A stretch of 64,000 bases of DNA from Arcicella sp038230735 (lineage in GTDB: Bacteria; Bacteroidota; Bacteroidia; Cytophagales; Spirosomataceae), in the NCBI GenBank assembly GCA_038230735.1, contig JBBRMR010000001.1:115777-179776 (forward strand), given 5' to 3'. The notes beneath the pieces are model-generated. The model was not told the origin of the DNA. It did not search any database and saw nothing but the letters and a program-made list of their open reading frames with translations. Below, one piece after another: positions 6,678 to 16,085 of this stretch (the stretch's first letter is position 1; every line of letters starts with the position of its first letter). The position numbers were made by a program, and so were the translations under genes.

Positions 6678-9644
6678 ATGCGTTACAAAAATGCCATTCT
6701 CTGGCTGACTGGAATTATTTCAGCCTTGTGTTTATTTTTCCTTTCTTTTACTTGGAAAGCGGGTGCTGTCCGTGAAGATGCTATCAAATACGCCACTTCA
6801 AAAACAGGTCAATTAGACCCTACTAAAAAAACTCACTACGTTGATTCGCTTTGGAAACAACCCGTTTATTTAGGATTTACTTTACAGGAAGTTACTACCT
6901 ACGCTCTTCACAAAGGTCTTGACTTAGAAGGCGGTCTTCATGCCGTTTTAGAGGTTTCTCCTGTGGAAATTTTACGGGCTTTGTCGGGTAAAAGTAATAA
7001 TCCAAATTTCGAGAAAGCCCTTGTTGAGGCTGGAAAAGCTCAGGCTAATTCTACCAAGCCTTTCAACGATTTATTCTTTGAAGCTTTCGCTAAAATTGCT
7101 CCTAATGAGAAATTAGCGTCTGTTTTCGCCAACTCAACTAACGTTGGTAAATTGAACTTCTCTTCAACCGATTCACAGGTGAAAAAAGTAATCAATGACG
7201 AAATTGATGGTGCAGTTGACCGTGTTTACAAAACTATCCAAACTCGTATTGACAAATTAGGAGTTGCCAACCCTAACATTCAGAAATTACCAGGTACAAA
7301 TCGTATTCAAGTAGAATTGCCAGGCGTTGATAATCCTGAGCGTGCGAGAAAATTATTATCGGCGGCTTCTAAATTAGAATTTGTAGAAGTAGCTGAAATC
7401 GGTGAGTGGGGACAAGGTTTGAATTCTTTGGGTACATATTTAGCTGCCGAAGAAAAAGCGAAGAAAACAACGGTTGCTTCAACTGGAAAGGTTGATACTA
7501 CTAAAACAGGAGATTTGGCTGGTCAGTTATCAGGTTTGAACAAAACGGCTTCTGCCAAAAAAGATTCAACCGCTAAGAAAGATACAACGGCGGGTTCGGC
7601 TTTGACAAAATTGCTTTTCCCATTGGATAATCAGCAAAAAACTTGGGGTGTTTTCCGTAAAGATACTGCTCGTTTCAACGAATTGATGAGTCGCCCAGAA
7701 GTGAAATTGATGTTCCCTCCTAATCTTGCTTTCTATTGGAACGCCATCGGTATTCCAGCGGTAAACGGAGACGAAATCATTCAGTTTGAGGCATTGAGAA
7801 AATTGCCAGGTCAGAAAGCGGCTTTGGACGGAGAAACTATCACGGATGCGGGACAAGATTATGACCAAAATGGTCGTCCAGAAGTTACGATGGCCATGAA
7901 CGGAACGGGGGCAAGAATCTGGAAAAATATGACAGCTGCTAACGTTGGAAAACGTATCGCTATCGTATTGGATGATTATATTTATTCAGCTCCAAATATC
8001 AACGGAGAAATCGCAGGTGGACGTTCTTCTATTTCGGGTTCATTCACAATTGAACAAGCAAAAGATTTAGCAAACGTGATTAAATCGGGTAAATTATCTG
8101 CTCCAACTCGTATTGTGGAAGATGCTTTCGTGGGTCCTTCATTAGGTGCTGAGGCAATCGACCAGGGATATTTGTCAATGGGTTTAGGTTTGTTGTTAGT
8201 AATTATCTTCATGATTGGCTATTACGGAAACCCAGGATGGATGGCAAACGCCTCCCTTTTCCTCAACGTATTCTTTATTGCGGGTATTTTAGTACAAATC
8301 CAAGCGGCTTTGACGTTACCAGGTATTGCGGGTATCGTGCTTACTTTGGGTATGGCGGTGGATGCCAACGTACTAATAAATGAGCGTATTCGTGAGGAAT
8401 TACACCAAGGCAAGGGTTTGATGGAAGCTATTAAATTAGGCTATGAAAAAGCCCTTTCTGCCATTATTGACGGTAACGTAACCACAATCCTCATCGGTGT
8501 TATCTTGATTATCTTTGGTTCTGGTTCGGTAAAAGGTTTCGGTGTAACGCTATGTATTGGTTTGGTAACTTCGGTGTTTACTTCGGTTTATGTATCACAC
8601 ATCTTGGTCGATTGGATGGCAAAACGTGCTATCAAAGCGGGTAGAGAAAAAGAAGTAACCTTTGAAACTTTCATTTCGAAAGACCTTTTCAAAAACTTCA
8701 ATTTTGACTTTATCGGAAAACGTAAATATTCTTACTGGTTCTCTTGGACGTTGATTGCGGTGGGTATGGCAGTTTTGGTATATCAAGGAGGTTTCAATTT
8801 GGGCGTGGACTTTAAAGGTGGACGTTCTTATGTGGTTGAATTTAACAAGCCAGTTTCAACGGGTGATGTTCAAAATGCTTTGAAAGATGATTTCCAAGGA
8901 AAAGGGGTTGAAGTAAAAACTTTCAATGGAGATACTAAATTAAAAATTACGACTTCGTATTTAGTTGAAGATGAATCATTGACTGCCAACAATACCGTCC
9001 GTACTGCTTTGGAAACGGGCTTAAAGCAATTTTCAGGGGCTGCCCCGAAAATCGTTTCAGAATCGAAAGTTGGAGCAACCATTGCCGATGATATTTTGAG
9101 ACAATCGTTCATCTCAATTCTTTATGCCCTCATTGCCATCTTTATTTACATCTTGCTTCGTTTCCGCAAATGGCAATATTCATTGGGCGGTATTGTAGCT
9201 ACGGTACATGACGTATTAGTGGTTTTGGGTATGGTAGGAATTGCTCGCTTATTTGGTTTTGAATTGGAAGTTGACCAAGTATTTATTGCGGCGGCACTTA
9301 CCGTAGTAGGTTATTCAATCAACGATACTGTGGTAGTATTTGACCGTATTCGTGAGGAAATCGGTATTGATGCTGACCTTTCAAACAAAGAATTGATGAT
9401 TAAGACCATCAACCAATCTATTAACCACACCATGAGCCGTACCGTAATGACTGCCACAACGGTATTCTTGGTAGTAACGGTATTGTTAATTTTCGGTGGT
9501 GATATTTTGAGAGGTTTCTCATTCGCAATGTTTATCGGTGTAGTGTTTGGTGCCTATTCTTCAATCTTTGTCGCTGCCCCAATCGTAATTGATTTTGGTG
9601 GTGGGAAAAAGAAAGCAGTTGAGCCTGTTATGACAAAAGCGTAG
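6678..9644 (+). CDS. secDF: SecDF, fused protein-export membrane subunit
   Basis: SecD and SecF are fused in one 988-residue chain, the usual form in Bacteroidota. The protein uses the proton gradient to pull secreted proteins through SecYEG from the outer face of the inner membrane. The N-terminal SecD half shows GLDLEGGLHAVLEV near residue 80, a large periplasmic P1 region with a charged insert (KKDSTAKKDTT), and a membrane block near 500-650 with AVDANVLINERIREE. The SecF half starts near 675 with NFDFIGKRKYSYWFSW, has GVDFKGGRSYVVEF, and ends with membrane helices including NDTVVVFDRIREE. A terminator follows at once. Confidence 0.97.
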   Translation: MRYKNAILWLTGIISALCLFFLSFTWKAGAVREDAIKYATSKTGQLDPTKKTHYVDSLWKQPVYLGFTLQEVTTYALHKGLDLEGGLHAVLEVSPVEILRALSGKSNNPNFEKALVEAGKAQANSTKPFNDLFFEAFAKIAPNEKLASVFANSTNVGKLNFSSTDSQVKKVINDEIDGAVDRVYKTIQTRIDKLGVANPNIQKLPGTNRIQVELPGVDNPERARKLLSAASKLEFVEVAEIGEWGQGLNSLGTYLAAEEKAKKTTVASTGKVDTTKTGDLAGQLSGLNKTASAKKDSTAKKDTTAGSALTKLLFPLDNQQKTWGVFRKDTARFNELMSRPEVKLMFPPNLAFYWNAIGIPAVNGDEIIQFEALRKLPGQKAALDGETITDAGQDYDQNGRPEVTMAMNGTGARIWKNMTAANVGKRIAIVLDDYIYSAPNINGEIAGGRSSISGSFTIEQAKDLANVIKSGKLSAPTRIVEDAFVGPSLGAEAIDQGYLSMGLGLLLVIIFMIGYYGNPGWMANASLFLNVFFIAGILVQIQAALTLPGIAGIVLTLGMAVDANVLINERIREELHQGKGLMEAIKLGYEKALSAIIDGNVTTILIGVILIIFGSGSVKGFGVTLCIGLVTSVFTSVYVSHILVDWMAKRAIKAGREKEVTFETFISKDLFKNFNFDFIGKRKYSYWFSWTLIAVGMAVLVYQGGFNLGVDFKGGRSYVVEFNKPVSTGDVQNALKDDFQGKGVEVKTFNGDTKLKITTSYLVEDESLTANNTVRTALETGLKQFSGAAPKIVSESKVGATIADDILRQSFISILYALIAIFIYILLRFRKWQYSLGGIVATVHDVLVVLGMVGIARLFGFELEVDQVFIAAALTVVGYSINDTVVVFDRIREEIGIDADLSNKELMIKTINQSINHTMSRTVMTATTVFLVVTVLLIFGGDILRGFSFAMFIGVVFGAYSSIFVAAPIVIDFGGGKKKAVEPVMTKA

Positions 9645-9659
9645 AGTATTTTAGATTTT

Positions 9660-9692
9660 ACGGAAGTCGTTCTTTCAGAGAACGACTTCCGT
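9660..9692 (+). terminator. Terminator after secDF
   Basis: ACGGAAGTCGTTCT pairs with AGAACGACTTCCGT around a short TTCAG loop, followed by TTTCTAT. It starts 15 bases after the secDF stop. Confidence 0.85.
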
Positions 9693-9776
9693 TTCTATAA
9701 ATAACCATTTCTTTCTCTTAACAATGTTTTCAGACTGGAATCTAAAAAAAAGCACATAGAATTAATAGCTTGATAA

Positions 9777-11027
9777 ATGATAGCATCCATTGCCACATCC
9801 TTAGGGATTTACACCATTTTATCCATCATCATTTTTATTTCAGCAACTTTTGCTTACTTAAATTTGAGATTTATAAAAATGCCCTTTGTTATCGGTCTAT
9901 TTTTTCTTTCTACTCTACTTTCTCTGGTTATTCTGAGTAGCAAATTTTGGGCGGGAGATTTTTATTTCCAAATCCAAAAACTTATTGAAGACATTGACAT
10001 AAGCCAGTTTATCTTGGAATATATGTTGGGATATTTACTATTTGCGGGTTCATTACATACCGAATGGCACAATATCCGTAAACAACTCACCACCATTAGC
10101 ATTTTGGCATTGTTCGGAGTCATTCTCTCCACACTTATTATTGGGAGCCTACTTTATGAACTTTGTCAATTATTTAACTTAACGGTTAGTTATATTTATT
10201 GCCTATTATTTGGAGCTTTAATTTCCCCAACTGACCCTATTGCCGTACTGGGAATCCTCACAAAAGCCAACGTACCCAAAAAGATTGAAGCAATAATTGT
10301 GGGCGAAAGTTTGTTTAATGACGGCGTGGGAGTAGTAATTTTTATTGCCCTCTTAGAAGTTTTGAAAAGTGGTGATAGTCAAATTAATTTTTCACATTTT
10401 GGAATTTTATTTGCCCAAGAAAGTTTAGGAGGAATTGGTTTTGGATTGTTGGCAGGGTATATATTACATAAAATTTTAGCCTCCATTGACCATTATGAAA
10501 CAGAAGTCTTAATTACGCTTACTTTTGTAATGATAGGCTATAATTTATGTTTGTTTTTTCATATCTCAGGGGCTTTGGCAATGGTTGTTATGGGATTATT
10601 TGTAGGAAACTATAACCATGAAAAAGCCATGAGTGATACCACAATGGACTATGTGGATAAGTTTTGGGAATTGATTGACATCATTCTAAATGCTGTTTTG
10701 TTCGTCATTATTTCTTTTGTAATTGTTGTAGTAGATTTCAATATTAACTATTTTATCATTGCATTTTGTTCAATTTTCATTGTATTGCTTTCCAGAGTTT
10801 TGATAGTATTAGTCCCAAAATTACTATTTTCTCGATGGGTAGATTTTTCTTTAAAAGAATCAAAAATAATAATTTGGGGAGGTTTACGAGGTGGACTTTC
10901 GTTGGCATTGGTATTATCCCTACCCAAAGGAGAATCTCAGAATATCTTATTAATTGCCACTTATCTATGCGTAGTTTTCAGTATTTTAGTCCAAGGGCTT
11001 ACCGTTGCAAAACTGGCAAACCAATAA
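9777..11027 (+). CDS. Na+/H+ antiporter, CPA1 (NhaP-like) family
   Basis: This 416-residue protein of about 12 hydrophobic segments exchanges Na+ (or K+) for protons across the inner membrane. The CPA1 signature is present: GALISPTDPIAVLGIL near 146-161 and GESLFNDGVGVV at 176-187, with the ion-binding Asn-Asp at 181-182. WGGLRGGLSLALVLSLP lies near the C-terminus. It has no cytosolic C-terminal TrkA domain, unlike larger relatives. It sits alone between secDF and an amino-acid permease on the same strand, with gaps of 132 and 151 bases. The transported cation cannot be determined from sequence. Confidence 0.9.
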   Translation: MIASIATSLGIYTILSIIIFISATFAYLNLRFIKMPFVIGLFFLSTLLSLVILSSKFWAGDFYFQIQKLIEDIDISQFILEYMLGYLLFAGSLHTEWHNIRKQLTTISILALFGVILSTLIIGSLLYELCQLFNLTVSYIYCLLFGALISPTDPIAVLGILTKANVPKKIEAIIVGESLFNDGVGVVIFIALLEVLKSGDSQINFSHFGILFAQESLGGIGFGLLAGYILHKILASIDHYETEVLITLTFVMIGYNLCLFFHISGALAMVVMGLFVGNYNHEKAMSDTTMDYVDKFWELIDIILNAVLFVIISFVIVVVDFNINYFIIAFCSIFIVLLSRVLIVLVPKLLFSRWVDFSLKESKIIIWGGLRGGLSLALVLSLPKGESQNILLIATYLCVVFSILVQGLTVAKLANQ

Positions 11028-11178
11028 ATCTTATGTTTAAAAAAGGACAGAATCAGTAAATTTTGACTTTTTATTGTGAATCAATTTTCCAAATAAACCA
11101 AATTTTCATTAACTTGGAATACTTATTGCAAAATAAGATTCTGATAAACCCTTAATTTACCATCAAACTAAAAAGTAT

Positions 11179-12660
11179 ATGGAACAAAGTATATGGCGTA
11201 AAAAACCCATGTCAGCTTACGAAGCCGACATCAAGAACAATAAATTAAATAAAGTTCTGGGTAAATGGAGCTTAACCGCTATTGGAATCGGTGGAATCAT
11301 CGGTGGAGGTATCTTTGTATTGACGGGAACAGCCGCTCATTATCACGCTGGTCCCGCTTTGGCATTATCATTTGTAGTGGCGGGTATTGGTTGCGTTTTT
11401 GCCGCCCTTTGTTATTCTGAATTTGCCTCAATGTTGCCCGTAGAAGGCTCTGCGTATGCGTATGCCTACGGAACAATCGGGGAACTTTTTGCGTGGATTA
11501 TCGGCTGGGGACTAATCCTCGAATACGCTATGGGGGCAATGACCGTTGCCGTCAGCTGGTCGGGATATTTCAATAAACTTATGCACCTTTTTGGAGTCTC
11601 CATACCCTATTATCTAACCAACGACCCTTTTTCGGCAAAACAATATGCGATTGATAATAATATTACTGACCCTTCAAGTTTCTCTTTTAATTTACCCGCA
11701 TTTTTGATTACTTGGCTCGTTACTTGGGTTTTAGTAAAAGGTATCAAAGAAGCCACCAACACGAATAATTTAATCGTAATTCTTAAATTATCCGCCATTC
11801 TGTTCATCATTATTGTGGGGGTATTTTTTATCAATGTCGATAACTGGCATCCATTCATTCCAGAACCCGAAATGGTAAAACACGCCGACGGTTCAATGAA
11901 AGAAGCCTACGGAATCAAAGGGATTTTGAGTGGTGCAGCCGCAATTTTCTTTGCTTACATTGGTTTTGACGTAGTTTCTACCTCGGCAGGTGAAGCCATC
12001 AATCCTAAGAAAGACATTCCATTTGCCATCATTGCATCTTTAGCAATTTGTACGGTTTTGTATATTTTAGTATCATTGGTTTTAACGGGTATGTTGAACT
12101 ACAAGGACATCACAGGTGATGCTTTGAAAGCCCCCGTTGCTTTTGCCTTTGATAAAGTTGGACAACCTTGGGCGGTATTTATCATTACAACTGCCGCAAC
12201 CATCGGTTTGGTTTCAGTAATGTTAGTGATGATGTTGGGACAAACCCGTGTATTTTTGGGCATGGCGAAAGATGGTTTAATGCCCAAATTTTTCAGTAAA
12301 ATTCATCCAACTTTCCAAACTCCTTGGAAAAGTACAATCTTGGTTGGTTTAGTAGTTTCTTTAGTTGCCTCATTTACGCCAATCGGTGTATTGAGTGATA
12401 TGACCAGTTTCGGAACATTATTTGCCTTTGCGATGGTTTGTTTGGCAGTATTGATTCTTCGTCAGCGTGAACCAAATCGTGATAGACCTTTCAAAACCCC
12501 AGCCTTGATGTTGATTGCCCCTTTGGGAATTATCACCAACGTAGCTTTAATGTCATTATTGGATAGCAAAGCCCAACAATTTGCCTTAATTTGGATGGCG
12601 ATTGGCTTAGTGGTTTATTTCATTTATAGTAGAAATAAGAGTAACTTGAATGAAATGTGA
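11179..12660 (+). CDS. APC-family amino acid permease (cationic amino acid transporter type)
   Basis: This 493-residue inner-membrane transporter has about 12 segments. The N-terminal GIGGIIGGGIFVLTGTAA is the substrate-binding helix-1 motif of APC transporters. FFAYIGFDVVSTSAGEAINPKKDIP in the middle is the conserved helix-6/7 region of the YfnA/CAT subgroup. The C-terminus has REPNRDRPFKTP, also typical of CAT-like permeases. The specific amino acid is unknown. It ends 70 bases before a terminator hairpin and has no adjacent catabolic gene. Confidence 0.92.
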   Translation: MEQSIWRKKPMSAYEADIKNNKLNKVLGKWSLTAIGIGGIIGGGIFVLTGTAAHYHAGPALALSFVVAGIGCVFAALCYSEFASMLPVEGSAYAYAYGTIGELFAWIIGWGLILEYAMGAMTVAVSWSGYFNKLMHLFGVSIPYYLTNDPFSAKQYAIDNNITDPSSFSFNLPAFLITWLVTWVLVKGIKEATNTNNLIVILKLSAILFIIIVGVFFINVDNWHPFIPEPEMVKHADGSMKEAYGIKGILSGAAAIFFAYIGFDVVSTSAGEAINPKKDIPFAIIASLAICTVLYILVSLVLTGMLNYKDITGDALKAPVAFAFDKVGQPWAVFIITTAATIGLVSVMLVMMLGQTRVFLGMAKDGLMPKFFSKIHPTFQTPWKSTILVGLVVSLVASFTPIGVLSDMTSFGTLFAFAMVCLAVLILRQREPNRDRPFKTPALMLIAPLGIITNVALMSLLDSKAQQFALIWMAIGLVVYFIYSRNKSNLNEM

Positions 12661-12729
12661 TTTTAGGGGTTAGGTTTTAGGGATTTGGGATTAGTGTTGT
12701 CCCACCTTATCAATTAAACAATTATTATA

Positions 12730-12765
12730 AAAACGGCTCGTTGGAAAATTCCTTCGAGCCGTTTT
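12730..12765 (+). terminator. Terminator after amino acid permease
   Basis: AAAACGGCTCG pairs with CGAGCCGTTTT across a 14-base loop and is followed by GTTTTCC. Confidence 0.8.
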
Positions 12766-12897
12766 GTTTTCCACTAAATACCATTAACTAAATAATACCA
12801 TTTTTCATTGCGTTTGTAAAGAATTTCAGTAACCTTTGAAGGCTATAAAAAGCTGATAAACAGAATTTTAACCGTCAAACTATTAAATTTAACGAAC

Positions 12898-13926
12898 ATG
12901 AAAAAATGTAATTGTTTTTGCTCAATCATTCCCCCAATTATGGTGGATAATCTTAAAAAAAATGGTGTTGATATTGGCAAAGGGACCGTCAATATAGACA
13001 AAAGTTTCCGTCTTCGCAGAATCTTAAAACAGGAAAGTATAGACATGATGGGCGTAGTTCAGCCCTTAGTCGGCAATGCCAATCGCCTTATTTACGACTG
13101 CCAGCACACAACGAATCGGCAATTGGCTTTGATGAGAAATGAAGGCTCTCCCGTCAGTGCCGATGGTTCAGTCAATAATGCTTATGATTTTTCGGGGAAG
13201 GTTCGGGAGTTTTATAAGACCATTTTGGGTTGGAATTCTATTGATAATAACGGATTAGACATGATTCTCAACGTCCATTACAGCAACAAATATAACAACG
13301 CCTTTTGGGATGGTACACAAATGACTTTTGGCGATGGCGATGGCGTAATTTTCAAAGATTTTACAAATTCATTAGACGTAACGGGGCATGAAATGAGTCA
13401 TGGCGTAGTGCAATATACCGCCAATTTAACCTATAATAAGCAATCTGGGGCATTAAACGAACATTATGCCGATGCTTTGGGAATCTCCGTAAAACAATTT
13501 GCCCTCGGACAAACCGCCCTAACTTCCGACTGGCTCATCGGTGCGGAAATCATGGGACCACAATTAGCGGGCATGGCAATTCGTTCGATGAAAGCCCCTG
13601 GCACTGCCTACAATAGTCCTTTGTTGGGCAAAGACCCTCAACCCGATAATATGTCAAAAATTTATACGGGTGCGGCAGATAATGGAGGCGTACACATCAA
13701 CAGTGGTATTCCAAATAAGGTTTTTTATTTAGTAGCGATTGGTATTGGCACTATGGAAACCGCAAAATTGTGGTTTGAAACTTTGAAGAAGTTAAAGCCT
13801 ACTACCAATTTCAACAGTTTTAGAACTGCCATTAAAAAAATGACGAAGAAAATGGTGACGGCTGGTACTTTACCCGCTACCACTACGGGAATTGTGGATA
13901 ATGCTTTCACAACGGTCGGACTTTAA
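12898..13926 (+). CDS. M4 (thermolysin family) metalloprotease, protealysin-like
   Basis: This 342-residue zinc endopeptidase has no Sec signal peptide. It starts MKKCNCFCSIIPPIMVDNL, which matches the short protealysin-type propeptide with its conserved PP motif. Active-site residues are all present: HEMSH at 164-168 (two zinc ligands and the catalytic Glu), E188 in ALNEHYAD as third ligand, and H266 in DNGGVHINSG. The C-terminal helical domain is full length. The next gene, one base after the stop codon, is an emfourin-like inhibitor, as in known protealysin operons. The four Cys in the first eight residues are unusual for the family. Location (cytosolic, or exported by another route) is unresolved. 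Confidence 0.93.
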   Translation: MKKCNCFCSIIPPIMVDNLKKNGVDIGKGTVNIDKSFRLRRILKQESIDMMGVVQPLVGNANRLIYDCQHTTNRQLALMRNEGSPVSADGSVNNAYDFSGKVREFYKTILGWNSIDNNGLDMILNVHYSNKYNNAFWDGTQMTFGDGDGVIFKDFTNSLDVTGHEMSHGVVQYTANLTYNKQSGALNEHYADALGISVKQFALGQTALTSDWLIGAEIMGPQLAGMAIRSMKAPGTAYNSPLLGKDPQPDNMSKIYTGAADNGGVHINSGIPNKVFYLVAIGIGTMETAKLWFETLKKLKPTTNFNSFRTAIKKMTKKMVTAGTLPATTTGIVDNAFTTVGL

Positions 13927-13927
13927 T

Positions 13928-14203
13928 ATGAATATCAAACTAACACGCTCGGGTGGATTTATGGGTGGACTTTTTGAGAAAGAAATAGCACTTGAAAAAC
14001 TACCATATGAACATCAAGCAACTATTCAAAATATCATTGATAATATGGCAATTTATCAAAAACTCAAACTTTCTGACCACCTCAGAGATGGTTTTGTTTA
14101 TACTTTAGAAATCAAGAAACAAAGCCCAAAACTGAAATTTAGTTTTGATGATGATAGTTTTCCGAAGGAATTAGCTGGATTGATTGAATTTTTGCAAATG
14201 TAG
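13928..14203 (+). CDS. Emfourin-like inhibitor of the M4 protease
   Basis: The ATG at 13928 follows the protease stop codon by one base, so translation is probably coupled. An earlier in-frame TTG at 13892 would overlap the protease gene and is less likely. The 91-residue product begins MNIKLTRSGGFMGG. This matches the R-x-G-G-F-x-G start of emfourin, the protein inhibitor encoded next to protealysin in Serratia and others. It ends with SFPKELAGLIEFLQM, also in keeping with the family. The inferred role is to block the adjacent protease inside the producing cell. The name rests on the N-terminal motif, size and position. Confidence 0.75.
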   Translation: MNIKLTRSGGFMGGLFEKEIALEKLPYEHQATIQNIIDNMAIYQKLKLSDHLRDGFVYTLEIKKQSPKLKFSFDDDSFPKELAGLIEFLQM

Positions 14204-14314
14204 CACGGGAAGGGACTCCCGTGTACATTGTTCGCTGCACGGGAAGGGATTCCCATGCTACATTGTTCGCTGCACGGGAAAGGATTCCCGTGCTACATGA
14301 TTCCCGTGCTACAT
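14203..14314. repeat. Three tandem palindromic units ('gcacgggaagggattcccgtgc')
   Basis: Units starting at 14203, 14237 and 14272 share GCACGGGAAGGGATTCCCGTG or close variants, followed by CTACATTGTTCGCT. A fourth partial unit lies at 14301-14314. Each unit is itself a short hairpin. The array begins at the inhibitor stop codon and may terminate the protease operon. A related element occurs at 50800-50824. Confidence 0.85.
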
Positions 14315-14339
14315 AATATGAGGTTTGTCTTTTTATGAG

Positions 14340-14347
14340 TAATTTTG
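14340..14347 (+). promoter_or_regulatory. Candidate -7 box of prfC
   Basis: TAATTTTG matches TAnnTTTG and lies 15 bases before the ATG at 14363. A TTTG at 14324-14327 is too close (12 bases) to be a normal -33 element, so only the -7 box is well supported. Confidence 0.45.
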
Positions 14348-14362
14348 CATTTTATTTATAAT

Positions 14363-15964
14363 ATGACAACGATACAAGACGAAATTCATAAACGCCGAAC
14401 CTTCGGTATTATCTCTCACCCCGATGCGGGCAAAACTACTTTGACCGAGAAATTACTCCTTTTTGGAGGGGCAATTAATTCGGCGGGGGCAGTAAAATCT
14501 AATAAAATCAAGAAAGGAGCAACCTCAGATTTCATGGAAATTGAACGCCAAAGAGGTATTTCGGTGGCTACTTCTGTGATGACTTTTGAATATAATCATC
14601 TCAAAATCAATATCTTAGACACCCCTGGGCATAAGGACTTTGCGGAAGATACGTATCGAACATTAACGGCAGTCGATTCAGTTATTTTGGTAATCGACTG
14701 CGTAAAAGGCGTTGAGGAACAAACTAAACGATTGATGGAGGTTTGCCGTATGCGAAACACGCCCGTTATCGTTTTTATCAACAAAATGGATAGAGAAGGG
14801 CAAAATCCTTTTGACCTTTTGGATGAATTAGAGTTAAAATTAGACATTAAAGTTCGTCCACTTACTTGGCCCATCAACATTGGGTCAAATTTCAAGGGGG
14901 TTTATAATCTCTACGATAAATCCTTGAATTTGTTTAATGCCAACAAAACCAAAATCGAAAAAAATGTAGAATCGGTTGATATTTGGACGGAGGCATTGGA
15001 CAAAAGAGTAGGCGAAAAAGATGCCAATCAACTGCGTGAAGACGTAGAATTGATTGAAGGCGTTTATTCTGAATTTGACCGTGAGGCATATCTTTCGGGT
15101 GAAGTTGCTCCAGTATTTTTTGGTTCGGCAGTGAATAATTTTGGCGTACAGGAATTATTGGATACTTTCACGGAAATTGCCCCAAGTACCCAAGCACGAC
15201 AAACTGATGTGAGAATTGTTGAACCTGACGAAAAGAAATTTTCTGGTTTTATCTTCAAAATTCACGCAAATCTTGACCCCAAACACCGTGATAGAATTGC
15301 CTTTTTACGGGTGTGTTCGGGAACTTTTGAACGTAATAAATTTTACAAACACGTTCGGTTAGATAAAAATCTTCGTTTCAATAATCCATATACCTTCATG
15401 GCCCAAGAGAAAGAGGTAATTGAAGAAGGTTTCCCTGGGGATGTTGTGGGCTTGTACGACACAGGAAATTTTAAGATTGGTGATACCATGAGTGAGGGCG
15501 AAGTCTTTCAGTATCAAGGAATACCCAGTTTTTCTCCCGAGATTTTCAAGGAACTCATGAACCTTGACCCGATGAAATCTAAGCAATTAGAAAAGGGAAT
15601 CCAGCAATTGACCGATGAAGGCGTAGCTCAATTATTTGTTCAACCACAATTGGGCAATCGTAAAATTGTGGGAACGGTTGGAGAACTTCAATACGAAGTA
15701 ATCCAGTACCGTTTGGAACATGAATACGGAGCAAAATGCCGTTTCGACCACCGTGATTTTACCAAAGCCTGTTGGATAACCTCGGAAGACCCCAAAAAAT
15801 TAGCAGAATTTATCCGTTTAAAAGGACAAAATATTGCCCAAGATAAAGATGAGAATTACGTCTTTTTGGCAGAATCAGACTGGATTTTACGGATGAATAT
15901 TCAAAACAATCCCGATATTCAATTCCACTTTACTTCGGAATTTAAACGAGCAATTGAGGCGTAG
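14363..15964 (+). CDS. prfC: Peptide chain release factor 3
   Basis: RF3 is a GTPase that recycles RF1 and RF2 from the ribosome after peptide release. The ATG at 14363 gives 533 residues, normal for the family; an in-frame TTG at 14345 overlaps the promoter box and was not used. GTP-binding motifs are clear: SHPDAGKTT at 18-26, ERQRGISVATSVMTF as the switch I region, DTPGHKDF and NKMD. After the GTPase come the translation-factor beta-barrel (about 310-380) and the C-terminal RF3 domain containing VQPQLGNRKIVGTVGELQ. A 26-bp perfect hairpin follows. Confidence 0.96.
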   Translation: MTTIQDEIHKRRTFGIISHPDAGKTTLTEKLLLFGGAINSAGAVKSNKIKKGATSDFMEIERQRGISVATSVMTFEYNHLKINILDTPGHKDFAEDTYRTLTAVDSVILVIDCVKGVEEQTKRLMEVCRMRNTPVIVFINKMDREGQNPFDLLDELELKLDIKVRPLTWPINIGSNFKGVYNLYDKSLNLFNANKTKIEKNVESVDIWTEALDKRVGEKDANQLREDVELIEGVYSEFDREAYLSGEVAPVFFGSAVNNFGVQELLDTFTEIAPSTQARQTDVRIVEPDEKKFSGFIFKIHANLDPKHRDRIAFLRVCSGTFERNKFYKHVRLDKNLRFNNPYTFMAQEKEVIEEGFPGDVVGLYDTGNFKIGDTMSEGEVFQYQGIPSFSPEIFKELMNLDPMKSKQLEKGIQQLTDEGVAQLFVQPQLGNRKIVGTVGELQYEVIQYRLEHEYGAKCRFDHRDFTKACWITSEDPKKLAEFIRLKGQNIAQDKDENYVFLAESDWILRMNIQNNPDIQFHFTSEFKRAIEA

Positions 15965-16025
15965 ATTTCGATGTTCGATATTAGTTTTTCGATGTTCGGG
16001 TTTAAAAAATACCAACCACGGCAAA

Positions 16026-16081
16026 GAAATAAATAAAAGTCCCTCAATTTCAGATGAAATTGAGGGACTTTTATTTATTTC
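16026..16081. terminator. Bidirectional terminator between prfC and DUF4302 gene
   Basis: A perfect 26-base stem (16026-16051 with 16056-16081) surrounds the loop AGAT. The core is AAAAGTCCCTCAATTTC and its complement, with A/T runs at both ends. It can serve prfC on the plus strand and the DUF4302 operon on the minus strand. Confidence 0.85.
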
Positions 16082-16085
16082 TTCT

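Noticed and set aside
14203..14314. Possible CRISPR array
   Set aside because: Units are only 34-35 bases, are themselves palindromes, and follow one another with the same linker. There are no variable spacers and no cas genes.
14324..14347. Complete TTTG/TAnnTTTG promoter for prfC
   Set aside because: The TTTG is only 12 bases from the -7 box, much closer than the usual 19-21, so only the -7 element was kept.
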